This document shows, one piece after another, positions 18,918 to 26,805 of a DNA stretch of 64,000 nt (position 1 is the first letter of the stretch; each line of letters starts with the position of its first letter). The position numbers were made by a program, and so were the translations under genes. Under the pieces are notes generated by a model. It was not told where the DNA came from, did no database searches, and was given only the letters and a program-made list of their open reading frames with translations. The stretch covers positions 1 through 64,000 of the forward strand of contig JAJYCQ010000003.1 in NCBI GenBank assembly GCA_021778315.1, given 5' to 3'. Origin of the DNA: Acidobacteriota bacterium. GTDB taxonomy: Bacteria; Acidobacteriota; Terriglobia; Terriglobales; Acidobacteriaceae.

Positions 18918-19874
18918 CTAGCCAGCCATATAACTACGGAAGCACACCACCGTCTCGCCATCCACCGGATCCTTCACCGGCAGGGCGCGGAACGCTGCAC
19001 TCAGCTGTACCTTCTCGTAGCCCCCGCCGCCTGCCACGTTCGCCTCCGCAACACCGCTCATCGCCTGTAGCCGAGGATAGTGCCAGATCACGCGCTCGCC
19101 CTGCTGCCCCTCACCCACAAACACCGCCGACCACTCCTGAAAGAAGCTCGACCCCTCACGATCACAGAATCCCACCACGCCACTGACCTTCATCGCCGCG
19201 CTCGGAACTCCTGCAATCAGTGGCGACTCAAGCGTCAGCGCACCAACAGCACCGCTGATAACGATCGACGCAATACGCCCCACGTTCAACGTCACACGTC
19301 GCACATAATCCACATCAGTCAGCGCACTCTGCACATACGCTCCACTCACTCCACTACCGACGAACCCAGTCTGCACGACATAGTCCACATCGACCGCAAC
19401 CAACTCCCCCACGGCAAACGCAGCCGCAGCAGCAGCTCCCACCTGCAACACGCTCGCCGTCGATCCACTCTGCAGTACAACCGCCGCAACTCCAGCTCCG
19501 CCCGACCCGCCAGCTGCCGCACCTGCAGCTGCCGTCAACAGGTTCATCTGCTGCGTTCCAGCCGATAGCGCCAGCTGCAACTTCCCCCAACTCTCAAAGC
19601 TGAACGACACCGTAGCCTCGATCTCCGTTCTCGCCTGCAGCTGAGTCGTCGCCGGAGCGCCTGTCCGCACCGCCTCAACCTTTGTTCCGCACTTTCGCGC
19701 GAAACCTGCAATCCATCCCAAACCAACCCATGGCGCAGGTGGACTGCTCAACGCGAACGCACCACTCTGCGACGCATCGAATATGGTCGCCTGCTGCCCC
19801 GCACGATTCACCGGAGCAAAATACGCGCTCACCCGACCTACCATCGGAGCCATCATTCCCGTCACATCATTCAT
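18918..19874 (-). CDS. Putative phage tail tube / major tail protein
   Basis: 318 residues, beta-rich and Ala/Val/Gly-rich, with an Ala/Gly-rich internal stretch near residues 110-150 (TAAAGAAAGGSGGAGVAAVV). Motifs include IEATVSFSFESWGKLQLALS, VDYVRRVTLNVGRI and SSFFQEWSAVFVGEGQQGE, and the last part (EKVQLSAAFRALPVKDPVDG) is typical of tail tube domains. Position after the head-completion genes supports this. The start codon overlaps the upstream stop by four bases, so translation is coupled. No close family was recognised by eye. Confidence 0.55.
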   Translation of the reverse strand: MNDVTGMMAPMVGRVSAYFAPVNRAGQQATIFDASQSGAFALSSPPAPWVGLGWIAGFARKCGTKVEAVRTGAPATTQLQARTEIEATVSFSFESWGKLQLALSAGTQQMNLLTAAAGAAAGGSGGAGVAAVVLQSGSTASVLQVGAAAAAAFAVGELVAVDVDYVVQTGFVGSGVSGAYVQSALTDVDYVRRVTLNVGRIASIVISGAVGALTLESPLIAGVPSAAMKVSGVVGFCDREGSSFFQEWSAVFVGEGQQGERVIWHYPRLQAMSGVAEANVAGGGGYEKVQLSAAFRALPVKDPVDGETVVCFRSYMAG

Positions 19875-20377
19875 AGCTCACCCGCTTCCTGGTAGCTCAT
19901 CACGAAGACCGTCGCTGTCCGCGCCAACCGGTCTTCCTTGATGACTGTCTTCCCAAATGCAACCTCGCCCCACCAGATGCTGGTACTCATCGCAACCGCC
20001 GCCGCACCATTCACCAGACCCGCATAGTTCATCTTTTGCTCGGTCCTCGGCAGCGTATTCACCGCAGCCTGCAGCTCCGCATCCATCGCTGCAAGCGCCC
20101 GCCCACGGTCCATCCCTGCATTCATCGCGGTGCCTGCGGTCTCGTACTCAAACTCGCAAACCAGCGTAACCGTCGGCATAACACCATTTGCGTCGACGCC
20201 ACTCACCGCCCATCGCATCCGAAAGCAATCTGGCAGTGTCACTGCGGACACAAGTTCGTTCTCCTCGACCAGCACTCCCGGCCGCACTACACCGCGCAGC
20301 ACAATGGTCCGGTACGAATTCAGCGCGGCCAACCTGCCTCGCAATACCTCATAGAACGTGTCTTTCGCGTTCTGCAC
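19871..20377 (-). CDS. Phage head-tail joining / tail terminator-like protein
   Basis: 168 residues. The segment DTFYEVLRGRLAALNSYRTI followed by a beta-rich core (PTVTLVCEFEYET, AVAMSTSIWWGEVAFGKT, TATVFVMSYQEAGEL) has the size and pattern of tail-completion proteins. It lies between a head-completion gene and the tube-like gene and overlaps the latter by four bases. Family assignment is from order and size; no specific motif proves it. Confidence 0.5.
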   Translation of the reverse strand: MQNAKDTFYEVLRGRLAALNSYRTIVLRGVVRPGVLVEENELVSAVTLPDCFRMRWAVSGVDANGVMPTVTLVCEFEYETAGTAMNAGMDRGRALAAMDAELQAAVNTLPRTEQKMNYAGLVNGAAAVAMSTSIWWGEVAFGKTVIKEDRLARTATVFVMSYQEAGEL

Positions 20378-20413
20378 ATTAGCCTCCTTGGCTTTCCTTC
20401 GCTTCGTTGCTCT

Positions 20414-20812
20414 CTATCGAACCGGTGGCTTCAGCGTCAGGCAGTAGCAGTAAGGTTGGTCCATCGCCTGCGACGCTACACTGTTCGTAATCACGTACAG
20501 CACGTCATCGACCTTTACTCCAACCGCCGTCTCAAACAGCACAGTCGCAGAGTCATACCCCAGTGATCCCAGTACCGCTTGCACCGCGCTCGCCGATACC
20601 ATCAACGTCGCGATACTTTTCGCCTTGCTAAACGTCGCCGGTCCCAGCACTACATCCTGAAACTGCGGAGTCGCCAGACCCAACTGCTCTGCATCGTTTC
20701 CCGCTACAGCCGGTGCCGCAATCCGCAACAGCACCGCTCTTCCACCCGCCACGCGCATCAACGCATCTGCCCCACGGATCACACCATCGCCAGACTGCAG
20801 CAAATCATCCAT
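20414..20812 (-). CDS. Phage head completion / stopper-like protein
   Basis: 132 residues, beta-rich, with PQFQDVVLGPATFSKAKSIA and ATVLFETAVGVKVDDVLYVI. It lies two bases downstream of the connector-like gene and 37 bases before the tail terminator-like gene. In tailed phages this slot usually encodes the head-tail stopper. No recognised family, so the role is inferred from order. Confidence 0.5.
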   Translation of the reverse strand: MDDLLQSGDGVIRGADALMRVAGGRAVLLRIAAPAVAGNDAEQLGLATPQFQDVVLGPATFSKAKSIATLMVSASAVQAVLGSLGYDSATVLFETAVGVKVDDVLYVITNSVASQAMDQPYCYCLTLKPPVR

Positions 20813-20814
20813 CG

Positions 20815-21426
20815 CTAACCCAACCTCTCTGCCACATAAGGCTGCAGCAGCGCCTGCACCTGGCTATCAATCAATGAGTCACTAAAATATTGCGTCTGCA
20901 GCGTGTCCATCTTGCTCGACTTCACATTGAGCCCCGGAGTCGCCTGAGCATTCCGAACAATCTGCGCACACGCAACCTGCACAGCAGTCGGCACTGTCGT
21001 CAGACCGCCCGTATACGTCACCTCGGCCTCGGTATAGCGCATCCCCATCACGTTCCATGGGAAGCGAAATTCACCCGTGGGCAAGCTCACATACAGGGTT
21101 GTCGGATCCACATCTACCCACTGTCCCGGCAAAGCGAATGCAACCGCAAAGCCGGTCTGATATGCAAAGTCCCCATAGAAGTCATCTCCATATCCAGGTC
21201 GCGAGTACTGCGCTCGCACTGCATCCACGCTGATCAGCGGTCCATAGCTCAGCCGCACCGACTGCGCTCTCAGCGGAATTCGCATTCGCTCGGTATAGCT
21301 CGCCGACATCAGCGATGGTCGGCGGCAATAAGCCTCGATCATTGCGGAAGCCGTCGTCACCCACGCATCGGCCGTGTCCGCCGTCAGTCCAAACGCCACA
21401 TAATCTGCTGGCAATAAATATCCCAT
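20815..21426 (-). CDS. Phage head-tail connector (adaptor) protein
   Basis: 203 residues. The N-terminus (MGYLLPADYVAFGLTADTAD, followed by MIEAYCRRPSL) has the helical start of gp6/HK97-type adaptor proteins, where the motif 'W...A..MIE.YC.R' is common. The middle is beta-rich (VDPTTLYVSLPTGEFRFPWN), and a C-terminal helix (VQVACAQIVRNAQATPGL) follows. It is directly after the major capsid gene, as expected for the portal adaptor. Confidence 0.7.
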   Translation of the reverse strand: MGYLLPADYVAFGLTADTADAWVTTASAMIEAYCRRPSLMSASYTERMRIPLRAQSVRLSYGPLISVDAVRAQYSRPGYGDDFYGDFAYQTGFAVAFALPGQWVDVDPTTLYVSLPTGEFRFPWNVMGMRYTEAEVTYTGGLTTVPTAVQVACAQIVRNAQATPGLNVKSSKMDTLQTQYFSDSLIDSQVQALLQPYVAERLG

Positions 21427-21467
21427 TACTCTTCTCCCTCTTCACTCGCACCCACATCAGGGACGAA

Positions 21468-21492
21468 GCCGGAGCGCCCACCACGCTCCGGC
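21468..21492 (-). terminator. Hairpin between capsid and connector genes
   Basis: A 9-bp perfect GC-rich inverted repeat (GCCGGAGCG at 21468-21476, CGCTCCGGC at 21484-21492) lies just after the capsid gene. There is no T run, so it may be a partial attenuator or an RNA-stabilising hairpin that keeps capsid mRNA more abundant than downstream genes. Confidence 0.5.
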
Positions 21493-21519
21493 CACCTTTC
21501 ACTCGGTCACCACTTACGA

Positions 21520-22491
21520 CTAGCGATCGACCAGCACCTGATAATGCGCATAGCTCGCACCCTTGACCACAACGGCACCAAACTTCACCGCTGCATACTG
21601 GCTAGCCAGCGAACCCTGCAGGCCAAGCTGGAACACCCTCGGATTCGGCTCGCCCAACCAGTGATACTCGATCAGGTCCTCAGTGACGATGTACGCCGGT
21701 AGCACAGCAGTACCCGATCCCGGTACACCCGTATACGGCAGTGTCCACTCAGGAATCAGGGGAATATCACCAGCCTGTGTGCTCAGTGTCTTCACCGTCA
21801 GGCCGCCCTCGATGGTCTTCGTGTTGAGGACTACATTGAACTCCGCCTTCATTTCGCGATCGATCAAGTCAAGCAGCACTGGATTCGCATAGATCGCAGT
21901 CGGCCGAACACCGAAGCTGCTGTTCGCCAGCATCTGTGCAATCGTCGACTTTAGGCCGTCCACGATGCTTTGTGCCGCTCCGATTGTCGTTGTGTTACCA
22001 CCTGCCGCGATCTGTCCAACAGCGCCGAAGTACTGCGCAGTAGTCGGTGAGCTCAGACTGGTGTCCGTACCGTTCCACAGAGCGATATCATGCGTCCGCA
22101 GAATGCCATCCACAGTATCGGTCAGATCCTTCGCCTGCAGATACGAAAACTGGCTCTGCTGCTTGCCCAGTTCAAGATCGAACAGGTTGTAGTTGATCTG
22201 CGCCACCAGCGCCTTCAGGGGAACGCTGTGCTCGACGCGTGTGGGCTGCACAATCGATGGAACGATATTGCGCGGATCCACAAACGCTGCCGTCGCGGCC
22301 GCTGCCGGAATTGCCGTCTCCTCGAAGAACCGAGAAGGATGACCCGTTGCAGGAACCTGCTTGATGCGCTGTCCGAACACGCCACGGCGACGCACCAGGT
22401 CGAGAATCTCTGTCTGATAAATCGGTACTTCAATTGCACCAGGTCCGATGTAGTCCGCCGTTGCGCTGATCTCCGTAAACTTTGCGTTCAT
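21520..22491 (-). CDS. Phage major capsid protein
   Basis: 323 residues from the ATG at 22491, preceded by GAGGAGAA; an upstream in-frame ATG has no site. The sequence starts near AKFTEISATADYIGPGAIEV, then GQRIKQVPATGHPSRFFEET, and contains the capsid-typical blocks VQPTRVEHSVPLKALVAQIN, VDGILRTHDIALWNG and GVRPTAIYANPVLLDLIDRE. The C-terminal part (AAVKFGAVVVKGASYAHYQV) fits an HK97-fold shell protein. It lies between the coiled-coil protein and the connector, in standard order. Confidence 0.8.
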   Translation of the reverse strand: MNAKFTEISATADYIGPGAIEVPIYQTEILDLVRRRGVFGQRIKQVPATGHPSRFFEETAIPAAAATAAFVDPRNIVPSIVQPTRVEHSVPLKALVAQINYNLFDLELGKQQSQFSYLQAKDLTDTVDGILRTHDIALWNGTDTSLSSPTTAQYFGAVGQIAAGGNTTTIGAAQSIVDGLKSTIAQMLANSSFGVRPTAIYANPVLLDLIDREMKAEFNVVLNTKTIEGGLTVKTLSTQAGDIPLIPEWTLPYTGVPGSGTAVLPAYIVTEDLIEYHWLGEPNPRVFQLGLQGSLASQYAAVKFGAVVVKGASYAHYQVLVDR

Positions 22492-22523
22492 TCTGTTTCT
22501 CCTCGTATCTCTGTTAAGCAAAC

Positions 22524-22554
22524 GGCGCAGCTCGGACCGTAGTCCTGCCGCGCC
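22524..22554 (-). terminator. Imperfect hairpin upstream of the capsid gene
   Basis: GGCGC-a-GC-tc-GGAC, loop, GTCC-t-GC-c-GCGCC forms a stem with small mismatches between the coiled-coil gene and the capsid gene; the minus-strand continuation is GTTTGCTT. It could be a terminator for the early part of the structural transcript or a leader hairpin for capsid mRNA. Weak evidence. Confidence 0.4.
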
Positions 22555-22601
22555 ATGTTATTTCTGACTCACGATCATCTCGACCGAAGTATCCCGACGA
22601 A

Positions 22602-23033
22602 CTAACCCAGCAAACCTGCGCGTCTCAGCTCGGACTTCACCGCAATCCGCTGCTCAATGCCCAGACTCGACAGCGCACCATCTAGTGCCGATGCCTCCAT
22701 CGAGGAGCCGCTTGCACCCAAATCCAGCGTCACGCCCTGCTTTGCCAGCATAGATGCCATACCCACCGGCAACGTCTTGCGGCCCACCACCTGAGGAGCA
22801 GCCGATGCGGTCAGCTCACTGATCCTCGCCTCTGCCTCTGCAAGTCGCCGCTCCAGCTCTGCCTCACGAGCCGTCTCCACCGTAGCCACAATCCGGCCAA
22901 CATGCTCCTCAGCCTCCGCAGCCAACGCAACCTGTCGCTCCACCAGCCGCGAAGCCGCCTGCTCCAGTGCTTCCGCCACAGCTTCAAGACGCTCTGTCGC
23001 TTCCATCAAATCCACTACATTCCGATCTTCCAT
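22602..23033 (-). CDS. Phage coiled-coil protein, scaffold-like
   Basis: 143 residues. The first 80 are an almost continuous Glu/Ala/Arg-rich helix (MEATERLEAVAEALEQAASR, AREAELERRLAEAEARISEL), with a Gly/Ser-rich C-terminal part. Its place between the protease-like gene and the capsid gene, plus the helical character, fits a capsid scaffold. No sequence family recognised. Confidence 0.6.
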   Translation of the reverse strand: MEDRNVVDLMEATERLEAVAEALEQAASRLVERQVALAAEAEEHVGRIVATVETAREAELERRLAEAEARISELTASAAPQVVGRKTLPVGMASMLAKQGVTLDLGASGSSMEASALDGALSSLGIEQRIAVKSELRRAGLLG

Positions 23034-23062
23034 TGCCTATCCTCCATCTTTCTCACGTCCAT

Positions 23063-23659
23063 CTAAACGCCCTGCTTCCCCACAGCCACCCGTGTCGGCC
23101 GATGGTCGGTCCTTCGACACACACGAAACGATGTGCCGCGATACGCCGCCTTCTCACGCAGCAGAATCGCCGCGCCCGTAAACGTCGCCCGCGTCAACCG
23201 CCACACCACATCGCGCATATCCGCGACATGCGCATCTGCCAACTCGTAGCTCATCCCCATTGCGCTGGCGGCTCCGGCTGTAACTCCGCCAACCTTCTCT
23301 TCCATCTCTGGAAAATCCCGCGCAAACAGAAAGCCACTCACCAGCAGCTTGCTTCCGTCCAGGTGAGCCGACGTGATAATGCCGCACTTCTGCCGCGCGT
23401 CATGTCCATCCCACCCAGCCTTGTAGTCCACCGCCATACCCAGCAAACTCGGCAGTGCCGTCTCCGCTGCCTCCTTCGTGAGCATCACCCGATGGCCGCG
23501 AGCTCCGCTCGGTGCCTTATCGCTGGCCACATCGACCAACGTCAAGCAGCCCTCAAACGGCAATCGATTCGGATGTCCCGCAACCTCCGGAAAATCCACC
23601 GCCATCGCCCGCAGCTCGCGTCCACTACAACGTGGCCGCACCACTCGACGCAACTGCAT
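23063..23659 (-). CDS. Prohead protease-like phage protein
   Basis: 198 residues from the ATG at 23659, which follows GGAGAGAGC. A TTG start 42 bases upstream is open but has no clear site. Motifs GVTAGAASAMGMSYELADAH and TGAAILLREKAAYRGTSF, plus AVDYKAGWDGHDARQKCGII, resemble maturation proteases encoded between portal and capsid. The Ser/His dyad expected for such enzymes may be the Ser and His in GMSYELADAH, but I could not verify it. Role supported mainly by gene order. Confidence 0.55.
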   Translation of the reverse strand: MQLRRVVRPRCSGRELRAMAVDFPEVAGHPNRLPFEGCLTLVDVASDKAPSGARGHRVMLTKEAAETALPSLLGMAVDYKAGWDGHDARQKCGIITSAHLDGSKLLVSGFLFARDFPEMEEKVGGVTAGAASAMGMSYELADAHVADMRDVVWRLTRATFTGAAILLREKAAYRGTSFRVCRRTDHRPTRVAVGKQGV

Positions 23660-23718
23660 TGCTCTCTCCACACGTCCTCCTCTTCGCTTTCCTTCAGTCA
23701 AGCCTCAGCGTGCATTCA

Positions 23719-24990
23719 TCACACGCCTTGCGGCTCAACCAACGGACTCGCTAACTCTGCCGGTGCCAGGCCTCGCAGCGCCCGCACCTCGGCCACCGAC
23801 AGAACTCCTGCAGCCAGCAGCTTCGTCTGGATCTCCATCTCGACCGTCTCATCCCGGCTCTCGAGATCGCTCCATACAAACCGCAGATCGCCCCAACCCA
23901 GGCGTTTCACAATCACATCCCGCGTCAGGTGGTCAGCAATTAACTTGGCCAGTGGAACAATCGCATTCTGGAAGGCCTCGTCCGCCAGCTCGCCAGCAGT
24001 AGAGCGGTTTACACTCTGTGATACGCCCAGCATCATCGCCGGCAGATCAAAGGCATTCGCAATCATCGTCAGCAGAAACTGCTGCCACTCCAGCCGCAGA
24101 TCCGCATCCGTACCAGCCGCAAACTTCAGCACCTCGGGCTTCTGCTCCGAGCTCAGCACAGGTACCCGTCCCGACCCCTCCACCTCATCCTGCCACCAGC
24201 GAATCAGTCGTTCATGCTGCTCCGGAGTCCGCTCATTCAGCCACAGCGCATACTGCACCACGCTGTTCGAAGCCAGCCTTGCAGCATACCGGTGAGCCTG
24301 CAAAAAGTGCGAGATCGATTCAAACGCAACCTCCACCTTCCCCAATCCAAACGGAGTATGACTGCGAGGGTTCAACCGCACATACATTAGCTCGTCATCG
24401 CGCAGCGGCAGCAGCGCCTCCTTGCCAAGTTTGCCTGTCACCTGTGCATACCGCGGATCACTCGGATTGCCCTTCCAGTTCGCGTTCACCTGGATCGACG
24501 CACCATCCACCGGATAGAGCCGCACCGGCAACTCACTATCGCCCGTATCGATCTCCGCCGCGCCAAAGCCTCCCACCAGCGTGTCCTCGATCACCTGCTC
24601 GATCATCGTCCGAAAGCTGTCGCTCTCATTCGGCATCTCGAACGCCCGCGTAAGCGCCTCCGCTCTTTTGCCGCGATCGCCCGTCAGGTCCTCACCCGCA
24701 CTCTGCCGCACCTCAATCCGCCAATCCATGCAAGCGATCCTGTCCTTGATACAGTTGATCGCCCGCCGCGCTGTAGGCGTCTCCGCAAACCGTCGCAGAT
24801 TCGCCGCCGTTGGCTTGGGCAGCGCATTCTGTATGCCTGTCGTCCGAAACGGCGCGAAGATGGAGTTCATTCCCAGCGGTGTCACCGTTGTCTTCCGCTC
24901 GCCAACGTTCACCACCGAAGGATCCACTCCACTCGCTTCCACTCCAGCAGCCCGCTTCCATATCTCTTTCACTGACGTTCCCAAACCCAT
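23719..24990 (-). CDS. Phage portal protein (HK97 type)
   Basis: 423 residues from the ATG at 24990, chosen because GAGGAGG lies directly upstream and a terminator hairpin at 25012-25037 occupies the longer in-frame extension. Portal signatures include PTARRAINCIKDRIACMDWR, VRLYPVDGASIQVN, DDELMYVRLNPRSHTPFG, the long helix IANAFDLPAMMLGVSQSVNR and TAGELADEAFQNAIVPLAKL. It forms the dodecameric vertex ring for DNA packaging. It lies before the protease-like gene in canonical order. The HipA-like/DUF3037 pair separates it from the terminase. Confidence 0.9.
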   Translation of the reverse strand: MGLGTSVKEIWKRAAGVEASGVDPSVVNVGERKTTVTPLGMNSIFAPFRTTGIQNALPKPTAANLRRFAETPTARRAINCIKDRIACMDWRIEVRQSAGEDLTGDRGKRAEALTRAFEMPNESDSFRTMIEQVIEDTLVGGFGAAEIDTGDSELPVRLYPVDGASIQVNANWKGNPSDPRYAQVTGKLGKEALLPLRDDELMYVRLNPRSHTPFGLGKVEVAFESISHFLQAHRYAARLASNSVVQYALWLNERTPEQHERLIRWWQDEVEGSGRVPVLSSEQKPEVLKFAAGTDADLRLEWQQFLLTMIANAFDLPAMMLGVSQSVNRSTAGELADEAFQNAIVPLAKLIADHLTRDVIVKRLGWGDLRFVWSDLESRDETVEMEIQTKLLAAGVLSVAEVRALRGLAPAELASPLVEPQGV

Positions 24991-25011
24991 TCCAACCTCC
25001 TCCTCAAATAC

Positions 25012-25037
25012 AAAAGGCGTAGCCATTTGGCCACGCC
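25012..25037 (-). terminator. Rho-independent terminator between DUF3037 gene and portal
   Basis: On the minus strand GGCGTGGCCA, a two-base loop and TGGCTACGCC pair fully (one G-U wobble) and are followed by TTTTG. It lies 34 bases after the DUF3037 stop and 22 bases before the portal start, so it would end a terminase / HipA-like / DUF3037 transcript or limit read-through into the structural genes. Confidence 0.8.
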
Positions 25038-25070
25038 CTCTCAACTCCGTCATTCCTGTTCCCTACAGCT

Positions 25071-25904
25071 CTAAACTCTCAGCTCCAGCCGTGCCGTCTC
25101 CGCCACGCGTCCCAGATCAGTAACCGTCAACACCCGAATCGCCTCCTGCTCCATAATGCTCACGCCAAACCCATACTGCTCCTGGTCCGCAATGGCACTA
25201 ATCGTCTCCACCACGGCCGTCAACTCCAAGTCCACTCCCTCGCTGCGCATCACACCCCTGCGAAGAGCCTCTACCGAGTACGCAATCCCCTTCGCCGCCT
25301 CCACATCATTCTCTAGCGACACCGCATGAAACATCCGCACCTTGCCATTGCGATACCCGCAGTCAATCTTCAGCGGATCACCCACCTGCGTATACTGCGC
25401 CGCGGCAATCTTCTTTCGCATCAGCTTCCAAACACCAGCGCGCTCAAACGTATCGCGCATGTTCGTCACAATCGCTCCGCGCCCACTCGCCTTCCGCCGC
25501 GTCGACGGCAGCTTCAGCGGTTCCACATACATCCGCAGCAGCTGCTCCATCTCCGCCGGCAGGCTCTCCGCCAGCGTCCCTCGCATCTCCGTCAACTGCA
25601 CGCTGTTCGACAGCGAATCCTCCAGCGTCTCCAGCATCGGCTTCGCATTCACCCGCAGCTCAACCCCTGCCTGCAGCCGCAGCGCAATCTCTGCCTCCAG
25701 CAACTCCAGCAGCTCCACATCGGCGTCCGGATCCATGCACTTCACCCGGCTCCAGTCGCGAGTAAACTTCACCGTCGCGGAATCCTCCCGCCCGGCCTCG
25801 CGCAGCACCACGCCAATATTCGCAAACTCTCCCTTCACCACATCCGGCACATACCGGATGAGAGAAAATTCGCACTGCAGTCGCTCACGCACCCAACCCT
25901 CCAA
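25071..25904 (-). CDS. DUF3037-family protein paired with HipA-like kinase
   Basis: 277 residues. The family signature is near the N-terminus: SLIRYVPDVVKGEFANIGVV (residues 14-33). The rest is alpha/beta with charged helices and no catalytic motif that I can name. DUF3037 proteins are often encoded beside HipA-like kinase genes, which is the case here (16-base gap), so they may act as a pair, for example as regulator, adaptor or substrate of the kinase. Function is unknown. The placement inside a phage structural cluster is unusual. Confidence 0.8.
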   Translation of the reverse strand: MEGWVRERLQCEFSLIRYVPDVVKGEFANIGVVLREAGREDSATVKFTRDWSRVKCMDPDADVELLELLEAEIALRLQAGVELRVNAKPMLETLEDSLSNSVQLTEMRGTLAESLPAEMEQLLRMYVEPLKLPSTRRKASGRGAIVTNMRDTFERAGVWKLMRKKIAAAQYTQVGDPLKIDCGYRNGKVRMFHAVSLENDVEAAKGIAYSVEALRRGVMRSEGVDLELTAVVETISAIADQEQYGFGVSIMEQEAIRVLTVTDLGRVAETARLELRV

Positions 25905-25920
25905 AGTCTTTACGCCAACT

Positions 25921-26787
25921 CTACATTACAAAGTCTTCATGATTTGCCCTAACCTCAAAGTTACCCGGTACCACAATTCTCTTCACCGCTCCCCAGTTCG
26001 GGAATGGCTCCCGATTGGACACTCTAAACTGCTCGATCAACTCTCTTACCCGCGATCTTCGCTTCAACAGCATCTCCATCAGGCGCTCAATCACCGCAGT
26101 GTCGCCACCGTACCACTCCGGAGGAATCTCCTCCGCAATCTTCCACAACCCCTCCGCCGCGAACCCTTCCACCCGGTTCAGCCACGGCTCAAAGCTCTCC
26201 CATCCCCGTACCTTCGCATACACCTGGTTACGAGCAAACACTCCTCGCAGCGGAGCATCCGGAAACGTCCACTCCCCCGCGTTGAAGCAAAAACCCTGGT
26301 CAATAAACGTGGCCCGGTACTTCCTCTCTCGAGGCTTCCGTTCAAACACCGCCTGTCGTCCATTGCAGTTGCCCGTCCACTTGTCCAGCACCAGCATCCC
26401 TGCAAACTCCGCCAGATTTCTCACCTCATCCATCTGCGGCTCGGGCAGATAATCCACCACCTGCCCCGGCATCAGACCTCCCACAAACCTGCTCCCAAAC
26501 TGCAACCCACTCGCACATCGTTCGCGAACACCACGCCCCAGATCGACCATCATCTCCGGGCTGTTCGCAATCAACCAGTCACTCACCTCAACCACATCGC
26601 TCTTCGGCACCGACAACCCAACCGCCTCGGCCATCCGCGTCGCAATCAGCTCATTCGCTAGCACCCTCAGATGCTGCGCATTATTCTTGAACTTCACCAC
26701 CCACAGGTTGCCATCCGCACCCAGCATCAACTGGCTCTGCGCTCCACCCCGCATCCGACGAATCGCCTGCACCGCCGTCACTGCCAA
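25921..26787 (-). CDS. HipA-like protein kinase (HipA_2 type)
   Basis: 288 residues with a kinase-like fold related to HipA. ATP-binding lysine: K32 or K34 in NLWVVKFKNNAQHL. The helix-C glutamate is E46 in LANELIATRMAEAVGL. The catalytic loop is LDKWTGNCNGRQ with D135 and N140 or N142, and the metal-binding Asp is D163 in TFIDQGFCFN. These residues suggest an active enzyme. HipA of E. coli phosphorylates glutamyl-tRNA synthetase and causes dormancy, but this shorter group lacks the HipA N-terminal domain and has no known target. No HipB-like antitoxin was found. It sits 18 bases after terL and just before DUF3037. Confidence 0.8.
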   Translation of the reverse strand: MAVTAVQAIRRMRGGAQSQLMLGADGNLWVVKFKNNAQHLRVLANELIATRMAEAVGLSVPKSDVVEVSDWLIANSPEMMVDLGRGVRERCASGLQFGSRFVGGLMPGQVVDYLPEPQMDEVRNLAEFAGMLVLDKWTGNCNGRQAVFERKPRERKYRATFIDQGFCFNAGEWTFPDAPLRGVFARNQVYAKVRGWESFEPWLNRVEGFAAEGLWKIAEEIPPEWYGGDTAVIERLMEMLLKRRSRVRELIEQFRVSNREPFPNWGAVKRIVVPGNFEVRANHEDFVM

Positions 26788-26805
26788 CGCGCGTACCCTC
26801 CACCA

